Source: WYZ-LMO2 sp040514265
Lineage (GTDB): Archaea > Halobacteriota > Archaeoglobi > Archaeoglobales > Archaeoglobaceae
DNA length: 64,000 nt
NCBI GenBank assembly: GCA_040514265.1
Contig: JBEVCD010000018.1
Coordinates: 1-64,000, forward strand
Direction of reading: 5' to 3'
The notes below the pieces were generated by a model. The model was not told where the DNA came from, ran no database searches, and was given only the letters and a program-made list of their open reading frames with translations. Position numbers and translations under genes: made by a program. Below are positions 32,021 to 41,307 of this stretch, one piece after another. Position 1 is the stretch's first letter. Every line of letters starts with the position of its first letter.

Positions 32021-33306
32021 ACCTTCTCCCACTTGTAAAGCTCGACGATGTCGGCAAGTGTTCTCCCCTTGTCTTCGATCTCTCCCCTGATCCTGTCCTC
32101 GGCTTTCTTAACTTCCAGCGCTCTTCTGGCAATCTCGTAAGCCCTCTGCTTCGGTATGACCATCACCCCGTTGTCGTCAGCTATTATCCAGTCTCCGGGA
32201 TTCACCTCGACTCCGCCGCAGATTACCTTAACGTTTATCTCCCCGAAACCCTTCGGCTCGCCGGCGTTGGGGACGACCTTCTTCGCGAACACCGGGTAGC
32301 CCAGCGCTACGATGTCGTCGGCGTCGCGAACCGCGCCATCGATTACCACCCCCTCTATTCCGCGGTTTATGCAGCTCCTAGCAGCTAGCTCGCCGAAGAC
32401 AGCTGCAGTATCGCCCGAGCACTTTATAACGAGGACGTCGCCCCTACCCGCAACGTTTATCGCTTCGACTGGCTTAGCCCAGTCGCCGTCCATCGTGCTG
32501 ACCGTGACGGCTTTTCCAACGATCTTCTTACCCGGTACGAGTGGTCTTATACCCTCCATTCCCCTCGCCCTGTGCATGGCATCGCTGACGTTCGGTGTCG
32601 TCACCTTCAGAAGTATCTCTCTGATCTCCTCATCGAGCGATCTCTTCTCTATCACCACCTCCCGCCTCGCGGAGTCTATCGCCTCCCTCACCCTCCTTGC
32701 AGCCTCCGTCACGTTCCTCGACTTCACGATGTTACTTCCAACGATCACTATGTCCGCCCCGAGGGCTACGCAGGCTGCAGCTCTCTCGGCGTCGAGTCCT
32801 CCGGCTACGGCAACGGGAACCGAGACCGATTTCACGACTTCCTTCAGGATTTCAAGTGGATCCATTCCGACCATCTGCTGATCTATGCCGACATGGACGT
32901 TGATGTAGTCCACACCCAGTTCTTCGAGCTGTTTGGCTCTCTCCAGCGGGTTCGGAACGTTTATCAGGTCAGCCATTATCTGGCACCCGTACTTTCTGGC
33001 TGCCCTTATGGCTTCGGCTACCGTGCTGTTGTCGGACAGCGCCAGAATTATGACGATGTCAGCTCCGCTCTTCGCCGCCATTTCGACCTCTACTGCTCCG
33101 GTGTCTATCGTTTTCATATCCGCAAGTATTCTGTGGTCTCTGAAGTTTCTCTTCAGCTCCCTGACGGCGTTCATCCCCTCACTCTTTATTAACGGCGTTC
33201 CAGCTTCCAGCCAATCTGCTCCCCCCTCTATAGCCTCTCTGGCGATCTCGACAGCCCTCTTGAGCTCCACGAGGTCGAGAGCTACCTGAAGGACTGGCCT
33301 GCCCAT
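32014..33306 (-). CDS. 3-hexulose-6-phosphate synthase / RraA-like fusion
   Basis: A 430-residue two-domain protein. Residues 1-210 are a hexulose-phosphate synthase of the OMP decarboxylase superfamily (LQVALDLVEL, DWLEAGTPLIKSEG, ADMKTIDTGAVE). Residues about 220-430 are an RraA/HMG aldolase-like domain (TPNVSDAMHRARG, GDVLVIKCSG, GVVIDGAVRDADD). This fusion is common in archaea; it may handle formaldehyde and ribulose 5-phosphate, giving pentoses where the oxidative pathway is absent. The RraA part's role is unknown. Confidence 0.88.
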   Translation of the reverse strand: MGRPVLQVALDLVELKRAVEIAREAIEGGADWLEAGTPLIKSEGMNAVRELKRNFRDHRILADMKTIDTGAVEVEMAAKSGADIVIILALSDNSTVAEAIRAARKYGCQIMADLINVPNPLERAKQLEELGVDYINVHVGIDQQMVGMDPLEILKEVVKSVSVPVAVAGGLDAERAAACVALGADIVIVGSNIVKSRNVTEAARRVREAIDSARREVVIEKRSLDEEIREILLKVTTPNVSDAMHRARGMEGIRPLVPGKKIVGKAVTVSTMDGDWAKPVEAINVAGRGDVLVIKCSGDTAAVFGELAARSCINRGIEGVVIDGAVRDADDIVALGYPVFAKKVVPNAGEPKGFGEINVKVICGGVEVNPGDWIIADDNGVMVIPKQRAYEIARRALEVKKAEDRIRGEIEDKGRTLADIVELYKWEKVQ

Positions 33307-33340
33307 AACAGAAGAGCGGCACGCATACTAAAAAAATTGC

Positions 33341-33655
33341 TTAGAAGCCGAGGTGCTTCTTGAGATCCTCTATTTCCCTTTCCAGCTCCTCAAGCTCGAC
33401 GTAGGCGAAATCTTTCTCCCCTACACCCGCGAGCTTCCAGAATAGTCTCGCAATTATGGGGAACATCTTTCCCGCATATCCCGGGGCGTGCGGGAGCAGC
33501 TTGGCAGCCAGGTCGCCGAGTTTTTCGAGCTGCTCCCTGTTGAGCCTTTCGAGGTTTAGGCTCGCCTCGCCGAGGAGCGAGATGGCGCTGCCTATGACTC
33601 TCTCGCGGAGCGCGTAGTACTTCGCAGCCTCGCTGGTTATGCGATGGACTCCCAT
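33341..33655 (-). CDS. Unknown small helical protein downstream of glnA
   Basis: A 104-residue, mostly helical protein (ASLNLERLNREQLEKLGDLAAKLL, VELEELEREIEDLKKHL). It begins nine bases after glnA, and GAGGTGATC, an excellent ribosome site, spans the gap. Co-transcription with glnA suggests a link to nitrogen metabolism. I recognise no motif of PII or other known GS regulators. Confidence 0.6.
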   Translation of the reverse strand: MGVHRITSEAAKYYALRERVIGSAISLLGEASLNLERLNREQLEKLGDLAAKLLPHAPGYAGKMFPIIARLFWKLAGVGEKDFAYVELEELEREIEDLKKHLGF

Positions 33656-33664
33656 ACGATCACC

Positions 33665-35110
33665 TCATATGTCGAAGTACTTCATGAACTCCCACGGCGT
33701 TATGTAGAGGCAGTACTGGTTCCACTCCTCGATCTTCAGCTCCATGAACGCGTCGAATATGTGCGAGCCCAGAGCTCTCTGCAGAACCTCGTCGCTCGCC
33801 AAGTGGTCGAGAGCGTCCCTCAACGTCGTCGGCAGTTCACCTATTCCGAGTTCTCTCCTCTCGGCAGCCGAAAGCTCGTAGACGTCGACCATCACAGGAT
33901 CCCCGGGGTCTATCTTCTTCTTTATGCCGTCAAGCCCAGCGGCGAGCATGGCTGTAAACGCGAGGTAGGGGTTACAGCTGGGATCAGCACCTCTGTATTC
34001 GATCCTTATAGCGGATGGCTTCTTGACGTACATCGGAACTCTTACGAGCGCGCTTCTGTTCCTCGGACTCCAGCATATGTTTATCGGAGCCTCGAATCCC
34101 GGAACGAGACGCTTGTAGCTGTTCACGGTTGGACAGCAGATAGCTGTCAGAGCCTTTGCGTGTTCCAGTAGACCGCCGATGTAGTAGCGGGCCTTTTGGC
34201 TAAGCATGAACTCATCGTCCGGATCGGCGAATAGGGGTTCGCCGCTGAACGGCTCGCCCTTCCACAAGCTCTGGTGGGTGTGCATTCCGCTCGCGTTGTC
34301 CAGGTAGAGAGGTTTCGGCATGAAGGTCGCAACGAGTCCGTGCATGGCTGCGACGTTCTTCGCCGCGAACTTGTAGAGGTAGAAGGCGTCTCCTACGTCG
34401 ACGAGCAGCTTCGGCTTGAAGTCGAGTTCAACTTGTCCGGCGGTCGCAACCTCGTGGTGGTGGTACTCAACGATGACTCCCAGCTGTTCGAGGTGGTGAA
34501 CGAGCTCGTTGCGGTACTCGATCGTAGTGTCTTCCGGCGGAGCTCTAAAGTAACCCTCCTTCGGTCTGATGATATAGCTGCCGTTCAGCTCGGGGCTCGA
34601 AGGTATCACGCGCGGCGGTCCCCAGCTGTCTCCAGCTCCACCGTTCGGCGAAACCCAGAGGTCCCACGAGAGGTTTCTGAAATCTATGCTCTCGAAAACG
34701 AAGAACTCTATCTCCGGTCCGAAGATAGCCGACAGTCCCTCGCTCTTCAATTTTTCTTCCATCCTCTTCGCTACGTAGCCGCGTGGGTCGCAGCTCGCGA
34801 TGTCACTTCCCCAAGCCTCGTAGACGTTTCCGAACATTATCGCGGTCTTCTGCACCGGATCCTCTATCCAGGGGATCACCCTAAGCGTCGAGGGATCGGG
34901 CTTCCAGACCACGTCACTCTGCTCTATTGTCTTGAATCCCCTAACGGACGATCCGTCGAAACCTATCCCGTCTTCGAACGCGCCGCCATCGATGAACTCC
35001 CTCGCCGGTATGCTGAACGTCAGAAGGTATCCGCGGACGTCGCTGAAGGCGCAGAGCACCTGTTTCACTCCCCTCTCCCTCAGAACTCTCCTCGCTTCCT
35101 CTACGTCCAT
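33665..35110 (-). CDS. glnA: Glutamine synthetase, type I
   Basis: A 481-residue type I glutamine synthetase that makes glutamine from glutamate, ammonia and ATP. Visible signatures are GFDGSSVRGF near residue 50, EIEFFVFE, NGAGDSWG-like GAGDSWGPP, GMHTHQSLW, VPGFEAPINICWSPRNRSALVRVP and NPYLAFTAMLAAGLDGI. The ATG at 35110 is preferred: a TATA element at 35131-35140 is 25 bases upstream, and the open frame before it is not conserved-looking. Confidence 0.95.
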   Translation of the reverse strand: MDVEEARRVLRERGVKQVLCAFSDVRGYLLTFSIPAREFIDGGAFEDGIGFDGSSVRGFKTIEQSDVVWKPDPSTLRVIPWIEDPVQKTAIMFGNVYEAWGSDIASCDPRGYVAKRMEEKLKSEGLSAIFGPEIEFFVFESIDFRNLSWDLWVSPNGGAGDSWGPPRVIPSSPELNGSYIIRPKEGYFRAPPEDTTIEYRNELVHHLEQLGVIVEYHHHEVATAGQVELDFKPKLLVDVGDAFYLYKFAAKNVAAMHGLVATFMPKPLYLDNASGMHTHQSLWKGEPFSGEPLFADPDDEFMLSQKARYYIGGLLEHAKALTAICCPTVNSYKRLVPGFEAPINICWSPRNRSALVRVPMYVKKPSAIRIEYRGADPSCNPYLAFTAMLAAGLDGIKKKIDPGDPVMVDVYELSAAERRELGIGELPTTLRDALDHLASDEVLQRALGSHIFDAFMELKIEEWNQYCLYITPWEFMKYFDI

Positions 35111-35130
35111 GGCTGCAGCCACACTCACAA

Positions 35131-35140
35131 ATATATAATT
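35131..35140 (-). promoter_or_regulatory. TATA element of glnA
   Basis: The minus strand reads AATTATATAT, 25 bases before the ATG. Further upstream lie two small palindromes, TTTCTACAAGAAA (35171-35183) and AAAGATCTTT (about 35186-35195), possible regulator sites. No GGAA-N6-TTCC NrpR-type operator is seen. Confidence 0.55.
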
Positions 35141-35257
35141 TTTTCGCAGATTGTTGAAGAAATTTTAGTTTTTCTACAAGAAATTAAAGATCTTTCAAAA
35201 AATGTCGGCTAATACACGTAGCCTCTACAGCTGAAAAACCCATTCAGCCTCCAACTG

Positions 35258-35267
35258 ATTTTTAAAC
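35258..35267 (+). promoter_or_regulatory. TATA element of hel308
   Basis: GATTTTTAAA lies about 23 bases before the GTG start at 35285. Confidence 0.45.
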
Positions 35268-35284
35268 GCCCGCCGAGTAGAGCT

Positions 35285-37270
35285 GTGAAAGTTGACGAAC
35301 TCGAAGAGTTCATCGGGAAGTTTGCGGTGGGGGTTCTCAAGGAGAGGGGAATTACTGAACTCTTTCCCCCTCAGAGCGAAGCGATCAGTCTGATCTTCTC
35401 CGACCGAAACGTCCTTCTAAGCATGCCTACGGCTGCCGGCAAGACGCTTTTAGCCGAGCTCGCCATGGTCAGAGCTGCGATCGAGGGGGGCAAAAGTCTC
35501 TACGTAACACCGCTTCGCGCAATAGCAAGCGAGAAGTTCAGAGAGTTCAAAAGCTGGGAGAAAATAGGTCTGAAAGTCGGGATATCTACCGGAGACTACT
35601 CCTCGACGGACGAGCACCTATCCGACTGCGACATAGTCGTCACGACGTGCGAGAAAGCCGACTCGCTGCTGAGAAACAGAGCGAGCTGGATGCGGAACGT
35701 GAGCTGCCTCGTCGTAGATGAGCTGCACCTGATCGACGACGCCGAAAGGGGACCCAACCTCGAAGTCCTTATAGCGAAGATGCTCGGAAGAGCGAGGATA
35801 GTAGCACTTTCGGCGACAGTGAGTAACTGCGAGGAGATCGCTGAGTGGTTAAACGCGGAGTGCTATTACACCGAGTGGCGACCCGTCCCGCTCGTCGAGG
35901 GCAGCTACGTGGGCGGAACACTTTACCTGGGCAACAAAACAGCGAAGATAAGTTTCGACAGACTCGTAGTCGAGGGAACACTGATCTTCGAATCTACAAG
36001 GAGGAACGCAGAGAGCACAGCCTTGAAACTCTCAGCTCTAGGATTTGAGGGGTCAAAAGAGCTCGCTAGAGCTGTTCTCGAAGAGAACGAGGGTGAGATA
36101 AGCAGAAAGCTCGCAGAATGTATCGAAAATGGTGTGGCTTTCCACCATGCCGGACTGCTGGCTTCACAGAGAGAGGTTGTGGAGAGCGGGTTCAGGAGGG
36201 GAGAGATAAAGGTCGTCGTCGCGACGCCGACGCTGGCTGCCGGCGTAAACCTGCCAGCGAGGCGGGTTATAGTCAGATCGATCTACCGTCACGATGGGTA
36301 CACGAGGAGAATAAAGGTGCTGGAGTACAAGCAGATGGCTGGGAGGGCTGGAAGACCGGGATGCGAGGTTGGAGAAGCTATAATCGTAGCCAAGAGCAAG
36401 GAAATCGCCGAAAAGTACATCCACGGCGAGCCCGAACCCCTGACGTCAAAGCTGGGTAGTGAGGTCAAGATCCGCTTCCACACGCTCTCGTTGATCTGCG
36501 ACGGTTATTCGAGCATTGGAGACATTGAAAGGTTCTTCGAAAGGACGCTGTTCCATAAGCAATTCGGAAGGCTCGAATACGTGATCGAGAGGGTCGTCTA
36601 CCAGCTCGAAAGGTGGGGTATGGTCGAAATAGGGGATAAGGTAGTCCCGACTGACCTCGGAAGGCTCGTGGCGAGGCTGTACATAGACCCGCTCACAGGC
36701 TTCATATTCTACGACGTACTGAGCAGAGAGACCCCTTCTGAGCTCGGCTTCCTCCACCTGATCTGCCGCACCCCGGACATGGAGAGGATTGGCTTCTCGA
36801 AGAGAGACGATTGGATAGAAGACGAGGCTTTCAGGCTGAGGAACGAGTTCACGTACTTTCCATCGTCTTACTCCGTCGACTACGACTGGTTTCTCAGAGA
36901 GGTGAAGACGGCTCTCTGCCTCAGGGACTGGATAAACGAGGTGGACGAAAACGTCATATGCTCCAAATACTCCGTAGCTCCCGGAGACCTGCGTAGGATT
37001 GTGGAGCGTGCTGAGTGGCTGAGCAGCGCAGCCGAAAAGATAGCGGCTACGCTCGGAAAGTCCATTAAGATGAGCGAGAGGATTCGCTACGGTGTCAGGG
37101 AAGAGCTGCTCGACCTCGTGAGGCTGAAGATGGTAGGAAGAGTTAGGGCTCGCAGGCTGTTTAACGCCGGCATAAGGAGCGTCGAAGACCTGAAGTCCAA
37201 GAGGGAGCTTGCCGAGAGGCTGATAGGAACCAAAATAGTGGCGAGAGCACTATCCGAACTCGGCAATTAG
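35285..37270 (+). CDS. hel308: Hel308/Hjm superfamily 2 DNA helicase
   Basis: A 661-residue 3'-5' DNA helicase acting at stalled forks and in recombination. Motifs in order: the Q-motif region ELFPPQSEAI, Walker A MPTAAGKT (about 48-55), TPLRAIASEK, DELHLIDD (motif II), SATVSN, HHAGLLASQRE, ATPTLAAGVNLPARRV and QMAGRAGRPG (motif VI). The winged-helix and ratchet domains follow, ending with a helix-hairpin-helix (RARRLFNAGIRSVEDL). Slightly shorter than other Hel308s but complete in order. Start GTG. Convergent with prs by 21 bases. Confidence 0.94.
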   Translation: MKVDELEEFIGKFAVGVLKERGITELFPPQSEAISLIFSDRNVLLSMPTAAGKTLLAELAMVRAAIEGGKSLYVTPLRAIASEKFREFKSWEKIGLKVGISTGDYSSTDEHLSDCDIVVTTCEKADSLLRNRASWMRNVSCLVVDELHLIDDAERGPNLEVLIAKMLGRARIVALSATVSNCEEIAEWLNAECYYTEWRPVPLVEGSYVGGTLYLGNKTAKISFDRLVVEGTLIFESTRRNAESTALKLSALGFEGSKELARAVLEENEGEISRKLAECIENGVAFHHAGLLASQREVVESGFRRGEIKVVVATPTLAAGVNLPARRVIVRSIYRHDGYTRRIKVLEYKQMAGRAGRPGCEVGEAIIVAKSKEIAEKYIHGEPEPLTSKLGSEVKIRFHTLSLICDGYSSIGDIERFFERTLFHKQFGRLEYVIERVVYQLERWGMVEIGDKVVPTDLGRLVARLYIDPLTGFIFYDVLSRETPSELGFLHLICRTPDMERIGFSKRDDWIEDEAFRLRNEFTYFPSSYSVDYDWFLREVKTALCLRDWINEVDENVICSKYSVAPGDLRRIVERAEWLSSAAEKIAATLGKSIKMSERIRYGVREELLDLVRLKMVGRVRARRLFNAGIRSVEDLKSKRELAERLIGTKIVARALSELGN

Positions 37271-38113
37271 CCTCTCGGCGATTCTCTCAGCCACACTCAC
37301 CCTGCTAACCGGACTCACCACGGTGTCGGTGGCGACCATCTCCTCGACCCCCGAAGCCAGTATCCTCATCAAAGCGTCCTCCGTCAGTATAGCGTGTGTG
37401 CAAGCTACGTAAACGTCCTTCGCACCCGATCTTTTAGCTATCCTCGCTATCTGCGATACCGTCGCGCCCGTACAGACGATGTCGTCGACGATCACCGCAC
37501 TCCCCTCTATCGACAGCCTCGGCGGCTGGAAGACGAAGCTCTCTACGTCGACGCGTATCCTTCGCAGCTCCACGATATCTCTGGCATCGACCACCTCAGC
37601 GAACTTCTCTGCCCAAACCACTGCCCTCTCATCCGGTGCCAGAACCGTTGGCTTGCTCAGCCTGTCGCTGAGGTACTCGGCGAGCAAGTCCATGGCTGTC
37701 ATGTCCACGAGCTCCGCGTCGAACACGTTCTTCTGCAGGTGGAAGTCGACAGTGTATATCTTCTCAACACCTGAGATCGCGAAAATCTTGTTGAGAACGT
37801 TCACAGCCAGAGGTTCGCCCTCCCTCCTTACGTCCGTTCTCGCGTACGCTATATAAGGGATGACGCAGTATATGGCTTCAGCTCCGGCTGCTTTAGCAGC
37901 ATCGGCTATCAGCGCCATCGTGAGAAGACTCCTCTCCGGTTTCGGGTGCATCGTGTCGAAGATCAGAACCTCCTCCCCTTCCACGTCGCAGCCGAGTCTG
38001 AAGTATATTTCTCCATCCGGATGCCGATGGAGCTGCGAGTAGCAGAGGGGGAAACCCGTAAGCTTCGAGACCCTCACAGCCAGAGCACCGTTTATTCCGG
38101 CTACGATCTTCAT
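37250..38113 (-). CDS. prs: Ribose-phosphate pyrophosphokinase
   Basis: A 287-residue archaeal-type PRPP synthase that makes PRPP from ribose 5-phosphate and ATP. Landmarks: HPDGEIYFRL (about 32), YIAYARTDVRREGEPLAVNV, the catalytic region TVDFHLQKNVFD, APDERAVVWAEK and the PRPP-binding IVDDIVCTGATVSQIA. The product feeds nucleotide synthesis and also mptG. A TATA element at 38136-38143 is 26 bases upstream and a perfect hairpin lies beyond it. Confidence 0.94.
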   Translation of the reverse strand: MKIVAGINGALAVRVSKLTGFPLCYSQLHRHPDGEIYFRLGCDVEGEEVLIFDTMHPKPERSLLTMALIADAAKAAGAEAIYCVIPYIAYARTDVRREGEPLAVNVLNKIFAISGVEKIYTVDFHLQKNVFDAELVDMTAMDLLAEYLSDRLSKPTVLAPDERAVVWAEKFAEVVDARDIVELRRIRVDVESFVFQPPRLSIEGSAVIVDDIVCTGATVSQIARIAKRSGAKDVYVACTHAILTEDALMRILASGVEEMVATDTVVSPVSRVSVAERIAERLIAEFG

Positions 38114-38165
38114 CCCTTAAAACTCTCGCGCAGACTTATTTACCTTACTGGCGGAAAAAGTTTTT

Positions 38166-38182
38166 CGGGTAGTGCCTACCCG
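38166..38182. repeat. Perfect 7-bp hairpin upstream of prs
   Basis: CGGGTAG-TGC-CTACCCG forms a seven-pair stem with a three-base loop, about 25-45 bases upstream of the prs TATA element. It could be an operator half-site pair or an RNA hairpin from an unannotated transcript. The rest of the 192-base gap shows no open frame. Confidence 0.5.
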
Positions 38183-38305
38183 TAACTGTCGGACTGCTCT
38201 TTCTCAATCTTCTGATGGCAACTCGCAGAAAAATAAGATCCGTCCTTGGCTTCCACTTTAACATACAACCTCAAGCGGATGTCTTTTAAGGAAAGCGGAG
38301 CTTTT

Positions 38306-39112
38306 TCAAATCGACAGGAATTTTTTGAGCGTCTTCAGCACCTCCATTTTACCGGGTCTCATGCTTACAGTCGCCTCCGGTTTGAGCAACTGCGCCACCT
38401 CCTCCGTAACCACGAGCCACGGGTCTTTAAGCTCTATTTCCACAGCTCTCCTGTAACGATCTCCGTCGTAAACCGCTATCTTTCCGGGAGCTACGAGCAG
38501 AACGAGATCGGCGTTCAACGATGCCTCCGTAGGAGCGGCGACGTTGCTGAAGGACTCCACGACGAGGATCTCGTGGTTCAAGAGCCTCAGACACTCGTCA
38601 GCTGCCCTTCTGGCTGAGATCAGCAGACTCTCGATTTCCGAAGCTTCTACGGCTTTTGCCTCTGTCAACCTCGCGAGCTCTTCTACCTCCTCCCTCAGAC
38701 TCTCAATTCCAACCTCGACGTTTTCCGGGATGAGGTAATGTTCTGTGCGTTCCGAACAGGTAATTCTCAGCATTGCAGCCTGGCGGAAAGCTCCGAGATT
38801 TGTATAAAGCCACCTCGCCCAGCCGACTTTCTCCGGATCGGGAGGAATGAGCAGAGTCGTCACCGGCGACTCGATCTCAATCGGATCCGTGCTCCCCGCA
38901 GCTTCGTGAAGTTCCAGTGCATCCCTGCCCACGAGCAGTTTCATATCGATGCTCTTCAGTAGATATTCGTAGTGGTACCACCCGTTGAAACTTGAAACGG
39001 GCTTCGCTACCCCGACGTCTATACCGGCTTCTCTCATCTCCTCAACCATCCGCTTAGCCACCGTCGTCTTGCCGGAGTCGAAGGGCAGCAGCCCCACCAC
39101 TAGCAGGAGCAC
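38306..39112 (-). CDS. Uncharacterised P-loop NTPase (dethiobiotin synthetase-like fold)
   Basis: A 268-residue protein with the P-loop GLLPFDSGKTT (residues 7-17), PVSSFNGWYHYEY near residue 42 and EILVVESFSNVA, a Walker B-like strand at about 190. This order recalls the dethiobiotin synthetase/ParA-like group of P-loop proteins, seen in several archaeal genomes without a known role. The gene stands alone between prs and the AT-rich island. It may be an ATP-dependent ligase or kinase; the substrate is not evident. Confidence 0.72.
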   Translation of the reverse strand: MLLLVVGLLPFDSGKTTVAKRMVEEMREAGIDVGVAKPVSSFNGWYHYEYLLKSIDMKLLVGRDALELHEAAGSTDPIEIESPVTTLLIPPDPEKVGWARWLYTNLGAFRQAAMLRITCSERTEHYLIPENVEVGIESLREEVEELARLTEAKAVEASEIESLLISARRAADECLRLLNHEILVVESFSNVAAPTEASLNADLVLLVAPGKIAVYDGDRYRRAVEIELKDPWLVVTEEVAQLLKPEATVSMRPGKMEVLKTLKKFLSI

Positions 39113-39294
39113 TCGAACATTTACGCTTTAGGAAACTAAACACCTTCGATATCTGAAACTCAACAAGTACAGGTCGACACCCGTGGATCGTTTGAGAGGC
39201 TTGGAGTCGGATTCCGAGCGGAAAATCTTTTACAATTTTGGTGACGTGTACGATTCGGTAAAAATTAAAAACAATAAAATTAGCTTCTTCTCTG

Positions 39295-40404
39295 ATGAAG
39301 CTCGAAGACATTAGAGTATACACACTCGCCCTGCCACTCCCCGAACCTGTAAAGTTCTCCTGGGAGCCATTTCCCCATTCTGTGTACATTTTCAGCGTTG
39401 TTGAAGTTGAAAGTGGTGGGTACAGAGGATATTCAGCCATTGAATTCGGCGCCGCTTACAAACAGTTTGTAGAGACTACTGTCAAGCTAACACTGCAGGG
39501 TCTCGACATAGATATAGAAAACATCGACCCTCGACTTCTCGAAATAGGTAGCTGGGCAATTCAAAGGCTCGGGGCTGTGGAGGCAGCGGTATGGGATTTG
39601 ATTGCAAAAAAGGAGGGTTTACCACTATACAGGCTGCTCGGAGGTGCGAGAAAAAAGGTTAAGGTTTACGCAAGCACTGGAAGACTGCTTGATGAAAAAG
39701 ATACTGTAAAGCTCGTGGAGAGGTACACGGAGATGGGTATAGACACCGTTAAGATCAGGTTCAGGAGAGAGAGTGTTGAAGATGACTTGAGAGTTTTAAA
39801 GGCTGTGATGGGGGAGTTTCCAGATGTTTCTTTTGCAGTCGACGCCAACCAGGCGTGGAGTTACACTCCGCCATACTGGAGCAGAAAGGTTGCGTTGAAG
39901 GTAGCCAAGGAGCTTGAAAGCCTTGGAGTGCTCTGGCTTGAGGAGCCTTTGTGGAAGGATGACATTGAAGGTTACAAATGGCTCAGAGACAATGTTGGCA
40001 TTGAAATTGCTGGTGGGGAGCTGGAACACGGGCTTCAGAGGTTCAGGATGCTGATTGAAAGCGGCGCCTTCGACATTGTTCAGGCAGATGTAGTTTACTC
40101 CAATGGGATTCAGGAATGTAAAAAGGTAGCAGCAATTGCGGAATCCTTCAATCTTAAATTCATGCCACACGCCTGGGATCCCGGGCTCGGATGGCTGGCG
40201 AATCTACACCTCGCCGCATCGCTGGCAGAGAGTATCTGTCCCTACATAGAGACTCCACTCGACCCTATCTGGTGGAAAGACCTGATGTTTGAAGTCTTAA
40301 ATGGTGAAATTGAAATAGAAAAGGGTTACGTAAGACTTCCAGAATCTCCCGGACTTGGTTTCGATTTGGACAGGGAAAAACTGGAAAAATACAGGATTGC
40401 GTAG
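39295..40404 (+). CDS. Enolase-superfamily enzyme (mandelate racemase/muconate lactonizing type)
   Basis: A 369-residue TIM-barrel enzyme. After the capping domain, the barrel shows VKIRFR (about 160, a K-x-R base motif), the metal ligands FAVDANQAW (Asp), EEPL (Glu) and GGELEH (Glu), and MPHAWDPG, whose His is the base on the opposite face. Residues are all present, so it is probably active on a carboxylate sugar acid or similar. Codons favour A/T-rich choices (gaa, aaa, ttt) unlike its neighbours, a sign of transfer. It is divergent from the P-loop gene and sits beside a decayed glycyl radical locus. Confidence 0.87.
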   Translation: MKLEDIRVYTLALPLPEPVKFSWEPFPHSVYIFSVVEVESGGYRGYSAIEFGAAYKQFVETTVKLTLQGLDIDIENIDPRLLEIGSWAIQRLGAVEAAVWDLIAKKEGLPLYRLLGGARKKVKVYASTGRLLDEKDTVKLVERYTEMGIDTVKIRFRRESVEDDLRVLKAVMGEFPDVSFAVDANQAWSYTPPYWSRKVALKVAKELESLGVLWLEEPLWKDDIEGYKWLRDNVGIEIAGGELEHGLQRFRMLIESGAFDIVQADVVYSNGIQECKKVAAIAESFNLKFMPHAWDPGLGWLANLHLAASLAESICPYIETPLDPIWWKDLMFEVLNGEIEIEKGYVRLPESPGLGFDLDREKLEKYRIA

Positions 40405-40424
40405 TCATTAAGAACTCGAAAGCT

Positions 40425-41307
40425 CTAAAGGAGTCCATTTACGCTTACTTTCAGACCCTCTCTTTTCAGCACGTCCCTGAGCCTGTAGATGAGCCCGGTT
40501 TCCTCTACTCTCAGTTCATAGTTTCTGCCAAGCATTCGGTATTTCTTCTCACCGAATCTGTGATACCTCAGCAAATCCACTCTTTCGACGCCAGTCTCTA
40601 TGCAGATCTCTGCGAGTTTCATGGCATCACGTTCATCTTTGACGTTGTAGCCTTCAACGACGGGGAAACGAATCGTGACGTCGCAATCCCTTGCGAGTTT
40701 TTTCAAATTTTCGAGGATAGGCTCGTTGCGAACGCCCGTTAGCTCCAGATGTCTCCTTGAGTCCAGAGCTTTGATGTCGAATAGAAAGTGGTCGATTTTC
40801 TCTTTAGCCCTTTCGAGCTTGCTCCAGCTTGTATAACCTGAAGTCTCAACTGCCACGTCTATTCCATGAATCTTCGCAACCCTTAGAAGTTCCATAAAGA
40901 ACTCAAACTGGAAAAAAAGGTTCTCCACCCGAGAAAGTGACGCCACCACCGTCCGAATAGAACGCGGAATCCTTGAGTACCTCTTCTATCACCTCCTCAG
41001 CACTGACGATTTTTCCCGCTATGCGAACAGCATTCGTCGGACAAACGTTGCAACAATCTCCGCAGAGGTCGCAGAGGTCCCGGGCAATAAAGATTTGACC
41101 GGAGAACTTTATCGCCTCGCAAACCGCGCATTTTCCGCACTTCATGCATTTTTCCTCATCGAACATGAGTTCAGGTTCAGGTCTCTGCGACTCGGGATTG
41201 CAGCACCACAGACAGCGAAGCGGGCAACCCTTCAGGAACACGACCGTCCTTATGCCAGGACCGTCGTGAAGGCAGAAGTGCTGAATGTCAAAAATTATGC
41301 CTTTCAT
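40425..41307 (-). pseudogene. Glycyl radical enzyme activase, frameshifted at a T7 run
   Basis: Two adjacent frames together form one activase. The N-terminal part has the radical SAM motif C-x3-C-x2-C (GCPLRCLWCCNPE) and a two-cluster ferredoxin insert (CMKCGKCAVC, CDLCGDCCNVCP). It ends at SGGEPFFPV-stop; the other frame resumes as FFQFEFFMELLRVAKIHGIDVAVETSGY. Removing one T from a run of seven (forward A7 at 40912-40918) joins them into 293 codons, the normal length. So this is a single-base insertion or a homopolymer sequencing error. It overlaps the enzyme gene upstream by four bases. Confidence 0.88.
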
